From Fodinibius salicampi (GTDB taxonomy: Bacteria > Bacteroidota > Rhodothermia > Balneolales > Balneolaceae): 64,000 nucleotides of DNA. Under the pieces are notes generated by a model. It made no database searches. It was not told the DNA's origin and saw only the letters and a program-made list of their open reading frames with translations. The position numbers and the translations under genes are program-made. Below, one piece after another: positions 9,035 to 19,321 of this stretch. The stretch spans positions 712,850-776,849 of the forward strand of contig NZ_BAABRS010000002.1 in the NCBI RefSeq assembly GCF_039545095.1, written 5' to 3'. Numbering within the stretch: the first letter of the stretch is position 1; each line of letters opens with the position of its first letter.

Positions 9035-10225
9035 TTATTGTGTAACTGTTGTATCGCCGGATACTTTCTTGTGGGGCAGGGTTTCACTGACAAGCGCAAG
9101 GAGTTCCTGCTCTTTTATGGTTTTCTTTTCATCAGCAAGATTCGTGAACTTCACATATATCTGGTTCAGTTCATCCTTACCGAGAGTATATCCCAGCTTT
9201 TGAAGCTTCTTGTTAAGTGCAAACCGTCCGGAGTGTTTGCCGAGTACTATTTTATTGCCGGTCAGGCCAACTGATTCCGGGGTCATGATTTCGTAGGTCA
9301 TCGGATTATTTAACACCCCATGTTGGTGGATGCCCGCTTCGTGTGCAAAGGCATTTTCACCGACAATCGCTTTATTGGGCTGGACTTGGTTCCCGGTAAT
9401 CTCTGTCAGCAGTTTACTTGTGGGTACAATTTGATCCGTTACAATATTGGTTTCCTTCCCAATGATATTTTTTCGGGTTGCAATAGCCATTACGATCTCT
9501 TCAAGAGAGGCATTACCAGCCCGTTCACCAATACCGTTAATAGTACATTCTATCTGTTGAGCCCCGTTCTTAATAGCAAAGAGTGAGTTGGCTACTGCCA
9601 CTCCCAAATCGTTATGACAGTGTACACTCAGTATTGCCTGGTCGATATTGGGAACATTTTCACGAATTTTGCGAATGAGTTCTCCATACTCCCAGGGCAT
9701 AGCATATCCCACGGTATCCGGGACATTGATGATTTTTGCTCCGGCATCAATAACAGCCGTAAATATGTCATAGAGGAATTCCGGATCGCTGCGGGATGCA
9801 TCTTCAGCAGAAAACTCCACTTCGTCACAGTATTTCCGGGCATGCTCCACGGCTCCCACAGCAGATTCCAATACTTCTTCGCGGTTCTTTTTGAGCTTAT
9901 ACTTCATGTGGATATCAGAAGTCGCAATGAAGGTATGGATGCGTGGCTTTGGAGCCGGTTCTACTGCTTCAGCGGCTCTTTCAATATCCTTTTTCCGCGT
10001 CCGGCATAAAGCTGCAACAGTACTCCTTTTAATATGTTCACTTATTTTACGAACCGTCTTAAAGTCTCCTTCTGATGCAATAGGAAAACCGGCCTCAATA
10101 ACATCAGCCTGTAGACGCTCGAGCTGAAGGGCAAGACGAAGTTTTTCATCCTGGTTCATGCTAAAGCCTGGGGACTGCTCCCCATCTCGAAGAGTCGTAT
10201 CGAATATTGAAATTTGGTTTTCCAT
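9035..10225 (-). CDS. leuA: 2-isopropylmalate synthase, short form without the regulatory domain
   Basis: It condenses 2-oxoisovalerate with acetyl-CoA, the committed step to leucine. [16 protein letters not shown] is the N-terminal signature with the metal ligand aspartate, and [15 protein letters not shown] plus [15 protein letters not shown] complete the HMGL-like TIM barrel. The chain stops at residue 396, after the connector subdomains, whereas classical LeuA continues for over 100 residues with a leucine-binding dimer domain. The end looks natural: there is no broken remainder before leuC. Feedback by leucine on this enzyme is therefore not expected through the usual domain. It follows cimA after 138 bp, the largest gap inside the operon. 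Confidence 0.92.
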   Translation of the reverse strand: MENQISIFDTTLRDGEQSPGFSMNQDEKLRLALQLERLQADVIEAGFPIASEGDFKTVRKISEHIKRSTVAALCRTRKKDIERAAEAVEPAPKPRIHTFIATSDIHMKYKLKKNREEVLESAVGAVEHARKYCDEVEFSAEDASRSDPEFLYDIFTAVIDAGAKIINVPDTVGYAMPWEYGELIRKIRENVPNIDQAILSVHCHNDLGVAVANSLFAIKNGAQQIECTINGIGERAGNASLEEIVMAIATRKNIIGKETNIVTDQIVPTSKLLTEITGNQVQPNKAIVGENAFAHEAGIHQHGVLNNPMTYEIMTPESVGLTGNKIVLGKHSGRFALNKKLQKLGYTLGKDELNQIYVKFTNLADEKKTIKEQELLALVSETLPHKKVSGDTTVTQ

Positions 10226-10363
10226 AGTATTAAGCAGTGTTGATCTATTCAGAATTAGGTTACAATCGTAAATCGGTTAGTTTGAGGTGAAAGCATATTG
10301 CACTTGTTAGCAGTCTGGCTGCTTAGGAGTGTTTGTATGTTGCAGGTAGAACGAATCATGTTA

Positions 10364-11956
10364 TTAGATTGCTTCTTTTTGGTGAATATTTTTCGCTTGT
10401 TTTGCCAGATAGTAACTAAAGCTATCCGTCAGTGCTTGCCAGCTTGCATCAATAATATTGTGTGAAACTCCTACGGTACCCCAACTGTCGCTTCGTTTAG
10501 CTGAATCAATCAATACGCGTACATCAGCTCCAGTTCCGTCTTTTTCATTCAGTACCCGTACCTTGTAATCTGTCAGGTGCATCTCGCTTATTTCCGGATA
10601 GAACTTAATCAGTGCTTTTCGAAGTGCTTTATCCAGAGCGTGTACAGGTCCATTACCTTCGGCGGCACAGTGTTCAACCTGGTCATTGACTTTTATGCGC
10701 AGAGTGGCCTCGGTACGGGAATTGCCGGAAATATTTTTCTCAGCAATGATGCGGAATCCTTCGAGGGTAAAAAACTCTTCCCAAGCTCCGGTCATTTTTT
10801 TTGCAAGGAGCTCAAAAGAAGCTTCCGCTGCCTCAAACTGATATCCTTTGTTTTCCAGTTGTTTCAGTTTCTGAACAATTTCAGGTACTTTGTCGCCATA
10901 TTTTTCCAGCTCAATACCCAGCTGTTCGGCTTTATAGTTGATATTGCTTTTGCCGGATAAATCGGAAACAAGCACACGACGACTATTACCGACCTGTTGT
11001 GGTCGTATATGTTCATAGGTTTCCTCATTTTTCATGACAGCACTTACATGGATGCCTCCTTTATGGGCAAAAGCACTGCGACCCACATATGGTTGTCTGA
11101 TATCCGGATTGAGGTTGGCCACTTCGCTGACGAAGTGGGAAACAGCCGTAAGCTGGTCTAAATTATCAGTTGGGATACAGTGATAGTTTTGCTTGAGCTG
11201 CAAGTTCGGAATCAACGAGCAGAGATTCGTATTTCCACAGCGTTCACCATATCCGTTGATTGTTCCCTGCACATGCACACACCCATTTTGGACTGCTGAA
11301 AGAGCATTCGCCACACCCAACTCGCAGTCGTTATGTGCATGTATCCCCAACGGAGCATCTATCTGTTTTCCAACTTCATTAACGATTTCCGAAACTTCAT
11401 GGGGCAGTGTTCCTCCATTGGTGTCGCAGAGAACCAGTACATCAGCACCAGCATCTTCTGCGGCCTTGAGAGTACTCAACGTATAATCTGGATTGGCCTT
11501 GTAGCCATCAAAGAAATGCTCGGCATCGTATATGACTTCTTTGTCGTGTTCTTTAAGATAGCGAACCGAGTCTTTGATAATAGTTAAGTTTTCCTCTGCA
11601 GAAATTTGAAGCGCTTTTTCTACATGCAGGAGCCAGCTTTTGCCAAAAATAGCAACGGCTGGCGTACCGGCATCCACCAGTAATGCAAGATTACGATCTT
11701 TCTCCGGCGGGGTATGAGCCCGGCAGGTGCTGCCAAAGGCAACAATTTTGGCATGGTCGAAGGAAGCCTGGCCAGCCAGTTCAAAGAACTCCATATCACG
11801 GGGATTGGATCCCGGCCAGCCTCCTTCAATATAGTCTATGCCCAGACTATCGAGACGTTGTGCTATTCGCAGTTTGTCCTCAGCAGAAAAGGCGACCTTT
11901 TCTCCCTGAGTCCCGTCCCGAAGGGTGGTATCGAATATTTGGATTTGTTGGTCCAT
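10364..11956 (-). CDS. cimA: (R)-citramalate synthase
   Basis: It condenses pyruvate with acetyl-CoA to citramalate, which LeuCD and LeuB convert to 2-oxobutanoate, a threonine-independent route to isoleucine. [17 protein letters not shown] and [10 protein letters not shown] near the N-terminus are typical of the CimA branch and not of LeuA. The barrel motif [15 protein letters not shown] and [14 protein letters not shown] are present. Residues from about 390 to 520 form a LeuA-type dimer/regulatory domain, which binds isoleucine in characterised CimA enzymes. The ATG shares one base with the stop of ilvC, so translation is likely coupled. Confidence 0.93.
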   Translation of the reverse strand: MDQQIQIFDTTLRDGTQGEKVAFSAEDKLRIAQRLDSLGIDYIEGGWPGSNPRDMEFFELAGQASFDHAKIVAFGSTCRAHTPPEKDRNLALLVDAGTPAVAIFGKSWLLHVEKALQISAEENLTIIKDSVRYLKEHDKEVIYDAEHFFDGYKANPDYTLSTLKAAEDAGADVLVLCDTNGGTLPHEVSEIVNEVGKQIDAPLGIHAHNDCELGVANALSAVQNGCVHVQGTINGYGERCGNTNLCSLIPNLQLKQNYHCIPTDNLDQLTAVSHFVSEVANLNPDIRQPYVGRSAFAHKGGIHVSAVMKNEETYEHIRPQQVGNSRRVLVSDLSGKSNINYKAEQLGIELEKYGDKVPEIVQKLKQLENKGYQFEAAEASFELLAKKMTGAWEEFFTLEGFRIIAEKNISGNSRTEATLRIKVNDQVEHCAAEGNGPVHALDKALRKALIKFYPEISEMHLTDYKVRVLNEKDGTGADVRVLIDSAKRSDSWGTVGVSHNIIDASWQALTDSFSYYLAKQAKNIHQKEAI

Positions 11957-12975
11957 TATTCAGCAGCTTCTGCAGTTTTATCTTCTTCCAGCCAGTTCAT
12001 CATTGAGCGGAGTTGTTTACCCACTTTTTCAATCTTATGATTATCTAAATCACTTCTGAGCGCTTTAAGCTTAGGTATTCCATTTTTGTTTTCTTCAATC
12101 CATTCATCAGCAAAAGTACTATCCTGTACTTCACTGAGTATCGCTTCCATTCGCTTCTTGGTGACCTCATCAATAATTCGGGGGCCGCGGGTCAACCCGC
12201 CGTATTCGGCTGTATCACTTACAGAGTAATACATGCCTTCGATTCCTCCTTCATACATGAGATCTACAATAAGTTTGAGTTCATGGAGGCATTCGAAATA
12301 CGCAATTTCGGGCTGATATCCAGCCTCGGTAAGGACTTCAAAACCCTGTTTAACGAGTTCAGAAACGCCACCGCACAGAACAGCCTGTTCGCCAAAAAGA
12401 TCAGTTTCTGTTTCCTCTTCAAAAGTTGTTTCAAGTACCCCAGCACGTGTTCCGCCAAGTCCTTTGGCATAAGCCAGAGCCGTATTTTTTGCTGTTCCTG
12501 TATAATCCTGCTCAATAGCAATAAGGCAGGGAACGCCCGATCCTTTTGTATAAACTCGACGAACCAGATGACCCGGGCTTTTCGGGGCTACCATGAAAAT
12601 ATCAACATTTGAAGGCGGCTCAATCTGACCAAAATGAATATTAAATCCATGGGCAAATGCCAACACATTACCATCCGACAAATGGGGCTGGATTTCATTC
12701 TTATATACCTCAGCCTGGAATTGATCGGGAATGAGGACCATCACAATATCGCCTTTCTTTGCTGCTTCAGCAGTGCTAAGTACTTCTAATCCTTCATTTT
12801 GTGCCTCTTCACGAGAAGAACTTCCTTTCCGAAGGCCCACTACAACATCTACGCCGCTTTCTTTAAGATTCAAGGCGTGGGCATGCCCCTGACTTCCGTA
12901 TCCAATAATGGCAACGGTTTTGTCGCTTAGATACTTAAGGTCAGCGTCGTCGTTATAATAAGTTTTTGCTTCCAT
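11956..12975 (-). CDS. ilvC: Ketol-acid reductoisomerase
   Basis: It rearranges and reduces acetolactate or acetohydroxybutyrate, the second common step of Val/Leu/Ile synthesis. The cofactor loop [18 protein letters not shown] is at residues 23-41, and the catalytic region includes [14 protein letters not shown] and [10 protein letters not shown]. The 339-residue size is the class I (short) form. It lies 43 bp after ilvN and its stop codon shares a base with the cimA start. Confidence 0.97.
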   Translation of the reverse strand: MEAKTYYNDDADLKYLSDKTVAIIGYGSQGHAHALNLKESGVDVVVGLRKGSSSREEAQNEGLEVLSTAEAAKKGDIVMVLIPDQFQAEVYKNEIQPHLSDGNVLAFAHGFNIHFGQIEPPSNVDIFMVAPKSPGHLVRRVYTKGSGVPCLIAIEQDYTGTAKNTALAYAKGLGGTRAGVLETTFEEETETDLFGEQAVLCGGVSELVKQGFEVLTEAGYQPEIAYFECLHELKLIVDLMYEGGIEGMYYSVSDTAEYGGLTRGPRIIDEVTKKRMEAILSEVQDSTFADEWIEENKNGIPKLKALRSDLDNHKIEKVGKQLRSMMNWLEEDKTAEAAE

Positions 12976-13018
12976 CTTTATTGTTTGTAGTTATAATATG
13001 TTTGAGTTGTTCGTTGTC

Positions 13019-13546
13019 TTATACAGATCCTTCAAATTCTCTTTTGAGTGCTACACTGCCTGTCCGTGAAATTTCGTCAATACCAAAGGGATCCAGCATA
13101 CCGATAAAAGCATTGATTTTGTCCCGATTTCCAGTGACCTCAATCGACAGTTTGCCGGGACTTATATCGATTACCTTGGCCCGAAAAACCTGAGCAATCT
13201 GCATGATTTCAGATCTGCTGGATCGCGTGGCGGTTACCTTAATCAGTGCTAACTCACGCTCCACAAATCGCTCATAAGTGAGGTCCGTGACGGTAACAAC
13301 ATCAATTATTTTGTGCAGCTGCTTGGTTATTTGTTCAATAATCTGCTCATCACCATGGGTAGTAATCGTAATTCGTGCTAAGTCCGATTCCTTTTCCGAA
13401 CCGAAACTTATGCTGTCAATGTGAAAGCCTTTCCCGCTGAAAATTCCAATAATACGGGAGAGTGCATTCAGATTATAGCTAACCAGTACGGAAAGTGTAT
13501 GTCTGTCGGATGTTTGAGATGAAATACCGTTTTTTGATACTGTCAT
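13019..13546 (-). CDS. ilvN: Acetolactate synthase, small (regulatory) subunit
   Basis: This is the ACT-domain partner of IlvB. Residues 18-90 form the ACT fold (LSVLVSYNLNALSRIIGIF, then GFHIDSISFG), which binds valine in characterised enzymes, followed by the ALS_ss C-terminal domain with ELALIKV and FRAKVIDISPGKLSIEVTG. At 175 residues it is the standard single-ACT form. Its start overlaps the ilvB stop by one base. Confidence 0.95.
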   Translation of the reverse strand: MTVSKNGISSQTSDRHTLSVLVSYNLNALSRIIGIFSGKGFHIDSISFGSEKESDLARITITTHGDEQIIEQITKQLHKIIDVVTVTDLTYERFVERELALIKVTATRSSRSEIMQIAQVFRAKVIDISPGKLSIEVTGNRDKINAFIGMLDPFGIDEISRTGSVALKREFEGSV

Positions 13547-15297
13547 TATTCTGGACCTTCAACCATTTCGTTCAATGCGGCTCCTGAGGGAACCATAGGA
13601 TAACAATTTTCTCGTGCTTCAACGCGGAAATCCATTACGACCGGCCGGTCGTTAATCTTCATTGCTTTTTCAAGTATATCATCCATCTCCTCATCATTGG
13701 AGGCTCGATATCCAACGGCGCCATAACTTTCCGCAAGTTTTACAAAATCGGGATTTCCTTTCTTAAGGATAGAGTGGCTATATCTCTTATTGTAGAAAAG
13801 TTCTTGCCACTGCCGGACCATGCCGAGGCATTCATTATTCATAATGGCGATTTTTACCGGCACTTCATATTCAACAGCCGTTGCCAATTCGTATGCTGTC
13901 ATTTGAAATCCACCATCGCCGGTAATACATACAATCGGCCGATCGGGACAACCAAAAGCAGCACCCATTGCGGCGGGGAAACCATACCCCATTGTTCCTA
14001 ATCCACCTGAGGAGAGAAATGACCGCGGATGATTAAAAGTATAGTGTTGGGCAGCCCACATTTGGTGTTGGCCAACATCGGTAACTACAATCGCCTCGCC
14101 ATTTGTTACTTCAGAGATTCGTTCAATCATACGTTGCGGCTTAATAAGCCCTTCAGATTTCGGAACTTTCAGGGGGTGATTCTTTTTCCAGTCTTCAATA
14201 GTATTCCACCAGTCAGTAGTATCAGGCTTGCTGGCCTGTTGATCTATAGCTGAAAGGACATTCTTTACATCTCCAACAATAGGTACCTCAACCGGAACAT
14301 TCTTTCCAATATTAGAAGGATCAATATCAATATGGATTTTCTTGGAATGCGGAGAAAATCCATCGAGTCGGCCCGTAACCCTGTCATCGAATCTTGCGCC
14401 TGCGGCCAAAAGTACATCGCATTCGGTAGTAGCCATATTTGCATAATAGGTGCCATGCATTCCCAGCATTCCGAGTGATTGGGGTTTACTTTCGGGAAAT
14501 CCACCCAAGCCCATTAATGTAGTTGTTACCGGAATATTGAGACGTTCAGCCATTGCAGTGAGTTCTTCCCAGGCTTCCCCAAGAATAACACCACCGCCGG
14601 CATAAATAAGCGGCTTCTTGGCATTGCTAAGCATTTGGGCTGCTTTGGAAACCTGTGTGGAATGTCCCTCACGCGTAGGTTTATAGCTGGGGATAGAAAC
14701 TTTCTTTAAGCCGCTGTAGTGGGCCTCGCTTTTGATCATATCCTTTGGGAGATCAACGAGTACAGGCCCCGGTCGCCCGCTTGTTGCTACATGAAATGCT
14801 TCCCGGATAACCTGTTCAAGATTACTGACATCCTTAACCAAATAATTATGCTTGGTTATGGGACGAGTGATGCCTACAATATCCGCTTCCTGGAAAGCAT
14901 CATTTCCAATCATATCTGTGGGAACCTGGCCGGTGAAAACCACCATGGGAATAGAATCCATGGCGGCGGTAGCAATACCGGTAACCGTATTTGTTCCACC
15001 GGGACCAGAAGTCACCAATACTACTCCGGCTTTTCCAGTGGCACGGGCATAACCATCTGCGGCATGAGCGCCGGCCTGTTCGTGACGTATCAAAACGTGG
15101 TTGATGTCATGTTCGTCAAAAAGGGAATCATAAATAGGCAGAACAGCCCCACCGGGATAACCGAAAATGGTATCCACATTGACATCCTTTAGAGTATTAA
15201 TTAAAATCTCCGCTCCATTTAATACAGCCGTGTCAGGCGTATTCGTAGCTTGGTTCTTATTTTTGTGTTCAGCGGGTTCTGTTTTTGGCTGTGCCAT
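13546..15297 (-). CDS. ilvB: Acetolactate synthase, large (catalytic) subunit
   Basis: This ThDP/FAD enzyme makes acetolactate from two pyruvates or acetohydroxybutyrate from pyruvate and 2-oxobutanoate. FGYPGGAVLPIYD and HEQAGAHAADGYARATG at the N-terminus include the ThDP-activating glutamate; the ThDP-Mg motif GDGGFQMTAYELATA is near residue 450. Length is 583, as expected. The first 25 residues are polar and poorly conserved. It is the first structural gene of the operon and follows a hydrophobic leader frame by 93 bp, within which lies a 14-bp hairpin, so its expression is probably set by attenuation. Confidence 0.96.
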   Translation of the reverse strand: MAQPKTEPAEHKNKNQATNTPDTAVLNGAEILINTLKDVNVDTIFGYPGGAVLPIYDSLFDEHDINHVLIRHEQAGAHAADGYARATGKAGVVLVTSGPGGTNTVTGIATAAMDSIPMVVFTGQVPTDMIGNDAFQEADIVGITRPITKHNYLVKDVSNLEQVIREAFHVATSGRPGPVLVDLPKDMIKSEAHYSGLKKVSIPSYKPTREGHSTQVSKAAQMLSNAKKPLIYAGGGVILGEAWEELTAMAERLNIPVTTTLMGLGGFPESKPQSLGMLGMHGTYYANMATTECDVLLAAGARFDDRVTGRLDGFSPHSKKIHIDIDPSNIGKNVPVEVPIVGDVKNVLSAIDQQASKPDTTDWWNTIEDWKKNHPLKVPKSEGLIKPQRMIERISEVTNGEAIVVTDVGQHQMWAAQHYTFNHPRSFLSSGGLGTMGYGFPAAMGAAFGCPDRPIVCITGDGGFQMTAYELATAVEYEVPVKIAIMNNECLGMVRQWQELFYNKRYSHSILKKGNPDFVKLAESYGAVGYRASNDEEMDDILEKAMKINDRPVVMDFRVEARENCYPMVPSGAALNEMVEGPE

Positions 15298-15325
15298 ATG
15301 TAATCCGGTAGATATACTTTTCCTA

Positions 15326-15381
15326 CCAGAGGTCAGAAATAAAGCAGCATTTTTAGTGGACTGTGAGTTTCTAACCTCTGG
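15326..15381 (-). promoter_or_regulatory. Long hairpin between leader frame and ilvB (candidate attenuator stem)
   Basis: On the transcript CCAGAGGTTAGAAA (15381-15368) pairs over 14 bp, one of them a G-U wobble, with TTTCTGACCTCTGG (15339-15326), leaving a 28-nt loop. The upstream arm also contains GGTTAG, which can pair instead with CTAACC (15394-15389) that overlaps the leader stop codon. The two structures exclude each other, as in classical attenuation. There is no clear U tract after the stem (the transcript continues UAGGAAAAGUAUAUC), so whether it terminates transcription or blocks ribosomes is open. Confidence 0.65.
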
Positions 15382-15390
15382 CTATTTTGG

Positions 15391-15618
15391 TTAGCTAATA
15401 ATTAGAATTAGGTTAATAATGCCAGAAATTAGAATAGGTAGACCAATTAGAATGCTAATTAGACCTACCACAGGAGAGACAGAAACAGCTATAATAGGTA
15501 ATACAATAGAAATGAATGTAAGAGCAACCAGTACAGATATACTATCAGTTGTTTTAAAGCTGGAAGGAATTTCCGCCAGTTGGACAACAGAGTTTGTATG
15601 TGATGCTGGTTTATTCAA
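15391..15618 (-). CDS. Ile/Leu/Val-rich leader peptide of the ilv-leu operon (75 codons, TTG start proposed)
   Basis: The frame ends 93 bp before ilvB and has no ATG anywhere after the promoter; TTG at 15618 is the first usable start, about 25 nt after the predicted transcript start. Thirty-one of the last 50 residues are I, L or V, ending in IINLILIIS directly before the stop. This composition in front of a branched-chain operon is what a ribosome-stalling leader should show. The stop codon lies inside one arm of the alternative hairpin. A different reading is a small two-helix membrane protein, since a run of such residues with breaks at SVSP and GLP would also span a membrane. The open frame continues further upstream to 15840, but that part lies before the promoter. 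Confidence 0.62.
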   Translation of the reverse strand: MNKPASHTNSVVQLAEIPSSFKTTDSISVLVALTFISIVLPIIAVSVSPVVGLISILIGLPILISGIINLILIIS

Positions 15619-15649
15619 TTTTGGCTGTTTCTTTGAATTAAGAAGCAGT

Positions 15650-15678
15650 AGTATATATAATGGAGAGTTGCTTGTCAA
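15650..15678 (-). promoter_or_regulatory. Sigma70-like promoter for the leader and ilv-leu operon
   Basis: On the minus strand TTGACA (15678-15673) is followed after exactly 17 bp by TATACT (15655-15650). Transcription would start near 15643, about 25 nt before the proposed leader start. The match to the general sigma70 consensus is close; the surrounding sequence is A/T-rich. Confidence 0.7.
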
Positions 15679-15820
15679 ATAAAAAAACAAATATTTTTGT
15701 TTCTTTTTCTCCTTGTATAGTTTTACGAATATGTTAGCTTTAGCATGCTGTTGATTACAGCGTTCTTTTTTATTTATCTCTTTAACCTTTTTTAGAAAAT
15801 ATATCGTAAATAACGTCTCT

Positions 15821-17500
15821 ATGTCTCCTAAACTTAACAAGTACAGCTCTCGATTAACACAGGAGGAATCTCAGGTTGGCTCACAAGCTATGTTATACGG
15901 CGCGGGTTTGACTGATGAAGATTTTGATAAAGCGCAGGTAGGAATTGCCAGCACCGGATGGGAAGGAAATCCTTGCAACATGCATTTAAATGATCTTGCT
16001 GAGCATGTGCGTGATAGTGCATGGGAATCGGGGCTGGTAGGATTAAATTTTTATAGTATTGGTGTGAGTGACGGCATCTCCATGGGTACCCAGGGTATGA
16101 AATATTCCCTGCAATCCCGCGAAATTATTGCAGATTCTATAGAAACAGTAATGCGTGCCCAATGGTATGATGCTAATATCTCTATTGTAGGATGTGATAA
16201 GAATATGCCTGGGGCCGTAATAGCTATGGCTCGATTTAATCGTCCATCAATTATGGTATATGGAGGATCCATTCGACCTGGAGAGCTTAACGGACAGAAG
16301 TTAGATATTGTATCTGCTTTTGAATCGTATGGCTCCTACCTCTCGGAGGAAATTACTAAAAAAGAAATGAAGGATGTGCTCCGTCATGCATGTCCCACAG
16401 CCGGTGCTTGTGGAGGAATGTATACGGCCAATACCATGGCTTCGGCTATTGAAACAATGGGAATGAGTTTGCCTTTTAGTTCTTCTATCCCGGCTACCCA
16501 TTCCGAAAAGATCAAGGAATGCAAAAAAGCGGGAGAAGCAATCCGACTTTTACTTGAACAGGATATCAAACCGAGGGACATTATTACACGGCAGGCGATT
16601 GAGAATGCGGTTACCATGACTATAGCTCTTGGGGGATCCACGAATGCCGTAATGCATATCCTGGCGATTGCGCATGCAGCTGAAGTGGATTTTACGATTG
16701 ACGATTTTCAGGAAATTAGCAACCAAACACCCTATTTGGCAGATCTCAAGCCCAGTGGAAAATATGTTATGGAAGATCTCTATAATGTAGGCGGGGTTCC
16801 GGCGGTTCAAAAGTTACTTCTCGAAGAAGGCTACTTAGAAGGGGATTGTTTAACGGTAACCGGAGAGACGCTGGCAGAAAATGTAGCTGATGTACCGGGA
16901 CTTTTTGAGGAACAGAATATCATTGCACCGGTTGATAAGCCTATTAAGTCCACGGGGCATTTGGAAATTTTGTATGGCAATCTGGCTTTGGAAGGGGCAG
17001 TAGCCAAGATTACAGGCAAGGAGGGAACCCGTTTTTCAGGTCCGGCGCGCGTTTATAACTCAGAAGAGGAAAGTTTGAAAGCAATTCAGGACGGAGAGGT
17101 GCAAAAAGGAGATGTCGTTGTAATTCGATATGAAGGCCCTAAAGGCGGTCCCGGAATGCGTGAAATGCTGTCGATAACGGCAGCGATTATGGGCGCTGGA
17201 CTCGGTAAGGAAGTAGCACTTATTACTGACGGACGCTTTTCCGGAGGGAGTCACGGCTTTGTCATTGGTCACGTGACACCGGAGGCGCAAGTTGGCGGAG
17301 CTATTGGATTGATCAAGGATGGAGACCTCATTACGATTGATGCCGATGAGCGAGCTATTAATGTGGATCTTTCCGACGAAGAGCTGGAAGACCGACGCCA
17401 AAATTGGGAAGCTCCTCCACTGCAGGTTACCAGCGGCTCACTGTACAAATATGCCAAGTTGGTTTCTTCAGCCTCCGAAGGATGCGTTACGGATAAATAA
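15821..17500 (+). CDS. ilvD: Dihydroxy-acid dehydratase
   Basis: It dehydrates dihydroxyisovalerate and dihydroxymethylvalerate, the third common step of branched-chain synthesis. The Fe-S cluster residues are in [17 protein letters not shown] and [17 protein letters not shown], all intact. Length is 559. It is transcribed away from the ilvB operon, so the one step missing from that operon is supplied by a divergent gene; the 202 bp between its ATG and the -35 box of the operon promoter is A/T-rich and I could not pick a clear promoter for ilvD in it. Confidence 0.96.
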   Translation: MSPKLNKYSSRLTQEESQVGSQAMLYGAGLTDEDFDKAQVGIASTGWEGNPCNMHLNDLAEHVRDSAWESGLVGLNFYSIGVSDGISMGTQGMKYSLQSREIIADSIETVMRAQWYDANISIVGCDKNMPGAVIAMARFNRPSIMVYGGSIRPGELNGQKLDIVSAFESYGSYLSEEITKKEMKDVLRHACPTAGACGGMYTANTMASAIETMGMSLPFSSSIPATHSEKIKECKKAGEAIRLLLEQDIKPRDIITRQAIENAVTMTIALGGSTNAVMHILAIAHAAEVDFTIDDFQEISNQTPYLADLKPSGKYVMEDLYNVGGVPAVQKLLLEEGYLEGDCLTVTGETLAENVADVPGLFEEQNIIAPVDKPIKSTGHLEILYGNLALEGAVAKITGKEGTRFSGPARVYNSEEESLKAIQDGEVQKGDVVVIRYEGPKGGPGMREMLSITAAIMGAGLGKEVALITDGRFSGGSHGFVIGHVTPEAQVGGAIGLIKDGDLITIDADERAINVDLSDEELEDRRQNWEAPPLQVTSGSLYKYAKLVSSASEGCVTDK

Positions 17501-17548
17501 TGTAATTCTGATGTTTTCCTTTAAGCAGGAAGATAGTTTTCAGAAAAT

Positions 17549-18715
17549 TTAATGCAGGGCTTGATCAATATCCTGCTGAATATCTTCTATTGCTTCAAGT
17601 CCTACGGCTATTCTAACCATTCCGGGTGTTATATTTACTACCGCACGCTCTTCTTCCGTGAGTTTAGAGTGAGTCGTAGAGGCCGGATGTGTAGCAATGG
17701 TTCGGGTATCTCCCAGGTTAGCTGAAAGAGAAAGAGTATTCAGTTTGTCCAGGAATTGTTTGGCAGCATCATATCCGCCTTCAATGTTGAAGGCCACGAC
17801 TCCGCCTCCTTTCTTCATCTGTTTTTGTGCCAGTTTATATTGTGGATGGCTCGGCAGAAAAGGATATTTTACCCATTCAACAGTAGACTGTTCTTCCAGG
17901 AATTGAGCCAGGGCCAACGCATTATCGCAGTGGCGATCCATACGTACGGGCAGGGTTTCCAGACTTTTGGAAAACATCCAGGCGTTAAAAGGGGAGAGGG
18001 CCGGACCGGAATGCCGGCAAAAGAAACTGATATCTTCAATATATTCTTCTTTTCCTACGATTACGCCCCCTATCCCGCGACCCTGTCCATCGATAAACTT
18101 CGTGGCAGAGTGTAAGACGATATCGGTTCCGTATTCTATCGGCTTTTGAAGGTATGGGGTGGCAAAGCAGTTGTCAACAATAAGAATCAGGTTATGGGCT
18201 TCGGCCAGCTCCCCGGCCCATTCCAGATCAATAAGATCGAGCCCCGGGTTAGACGGGGTTTCAAGAAATAATACTTTGGTATTATCCTGTATATATTGCT
18301 CCCATTGTTCCGGTTGGTCGATATTGCCATAAGAGTAGTCGATACCCCATTTAGGTAAAATCTCATTTAAAATTTGATGAGAGGATCCAAATAGAGAACG
18401 ACAGGCCAGTATATGATCTCCCTGTTCGAGCAGAGCAGCAAGACTCGAGAAGATAGCAGACATACCTGAAGCTGTAGAAACACCGTCCTCGGCACCTTCC
18501 AGCCGACACATTTTTTCTACAAACTCATTGGTATTGGGATTGGAGTATCGACTATAAACATTTCCATCTACCTCCCGGGCAAAAAGTGCACGCGCATGCT
18601 CAGCTGAATCAAAAACAAAGCTGGAGGTCATGAAAAGGGGAGTAGAATGCTCGCGCTGTTCAGTGCGTTCAGTTTGGGTACGAATAGATTTTGTTTCGGC
18701 TTGCTGCTCACTCAT
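17549..18715 (-). CDS. metZ: O-succinylhomoserine (or O-acetylhomoserine) sulfhydrylase, Cys/Met metabolism PLP enzyme
   Basis: It probably makes homocysteine from an activated homoserine and sulfide, using the sulfide produced by the reductase cluster at the left of the window. The PLP lysine is in LHSATKFIDGQGR, and STASGMSAIFSSL and YSRYSNPNTNEFVEKM are conserved family stretches. The 388-residue length and GVSTASGMSAI favour MetZ over cystathionine gamma-synthase, although the family is hard to divide by eye. It ends convergently with ilvD 48 bp away and is followed by no obvious terminator. It starts 9 bp after the OsmC gene, so the two probably share a transcript. Confidence 0.87.
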   Translation of the reverse strand: MSEQQAETKSIRTQTERTEQREHSTPLFMTSSFVFDSAEHARALFAREVDGNVYSRYSNPNTNEFVEKMCRLEGAEDGVSTASGMSAIFSSLAALLEQGDHILACRSLFGSSHQILNEILPKWGIDYSYGNIDQPEQWEQYIQDNTKVLFLETPSNPGLDLIDLEWAGELAEAHNLILIVDNCFATPYLQKPIEYGTDIVLHSATKFIDGQGRGIGGVIVGKEEYIEDISFFCRHSGPALSPFNAWMFSKSLETLPVRMDRHCDNALALAQFLEEQSTVEWVKYPFLPSHPQYKLAQKQMKKGGGVVAFNIEGGYDAAKQFLDKLNTLSLSANLGDTRTIATHPASTTHSKLTEEERAVVNITPGMVRIAVGLEAIEDIQQDIDQALH

Positions 18716-18724
18716 AATAAAATA

Positions 18725-19141
18725 TTATTCGGATTTGATTTCGTAGCTATGGGTAATTTCTGATGTCTTTTCGAGGGTTTTTGAGACAGAACAGTATTTA
18801 TCCAAAGATAAGTTGATGGCACGCTCTACTTTTTGTTTGTCAAGATCTCCGGTAAATATATAGTGCATATGGATAGTCGTAAACTCTGAATAGGTATCTT
18901 TCTTCTGTCGATCCCCTTCGATTTCAACTTTAAGATCTTTTAAATTCTGCTTTTGTTTCTCAAGTATACCAATAATATCAATAGCGCTGCATCCGCCTGC
19001 GCCGGCCAGCAGAAGCTGCATGGGACTAAATCCACCTTCAAGTCCGCCAATACTGGTAGAGCCGTCCATGCGAATAAGTCCTTCTTCTTCATTTTCAGCC
19101 TGCATATGCGTTCCTTTTAGCTGCTCAACTGTGATCTTCAT
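18725..19141 (-). CDS. OsmC family peroxidase-like protein
   Basis: These 138 residues match the OsmC/Ohr fold of thiol peroxidases that reduce organic hydroperoxides. The two cysteines expected in the active site are seen in LLLAGAGGCSAIDI (near residue 51) and LDKYCSVSKTL (near residue 115). The protein is closer to the general OsmC/YhfA group than to Ohr, so the physiological substrate is unknown. It is the first gene of a two-gene unit with metZ. Confidence 0.88.
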   Translation of the reverse strand: MKITVEQLKGTHMQAENEEEGLIRMDGSTSIGGLEGGFSPMQLLLAGAGGCSAIDIIGILEKQKQNLKDLKVEIEGDRQKKDTYSEFTTIHMHYIFTGDLDKQKVERAINLSLDKYCSVSKTLEKTSEITHSYEIKSE

Positions 19142-19321
19142 ATATAATAATTTTTTAACTATTTAATGACAGGCGGAAGTTAATTAAATCGGATGGGGGA
19201 AGAAAGGTCATTACCAATATCAGATAATCCTATGTAATGCTAAAATGCTCTTGTTTTCTTAATTACATCTATTAACTTTGTTTTGATATCAATTATCAAG
19301 CCAATAAAAAGAGGAGTGCCC

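Noticed and set aside
9035..10225. LeuA as a truncated pseudogene
   Set aside because: The stop falls at a domain border, no residual regulatory domain follows in any frame before leuC, and all catalytic motifs are intact.
10226..10363. Riboswitch or second attenuator between cimA and leuA
   Set aside because: Only a 5-bp stem (AGCAG/CTGCT) is visible and no leader frame rich in leucine; not enough support.
15419..15682. Plus-strand frame of 87 codons opposite the ilv leader
   Set aside because: It mirrors the I/L/V-rich frame, has no ribosome site, and would run against the promoter; the minus-strand frame fits the operon context better.
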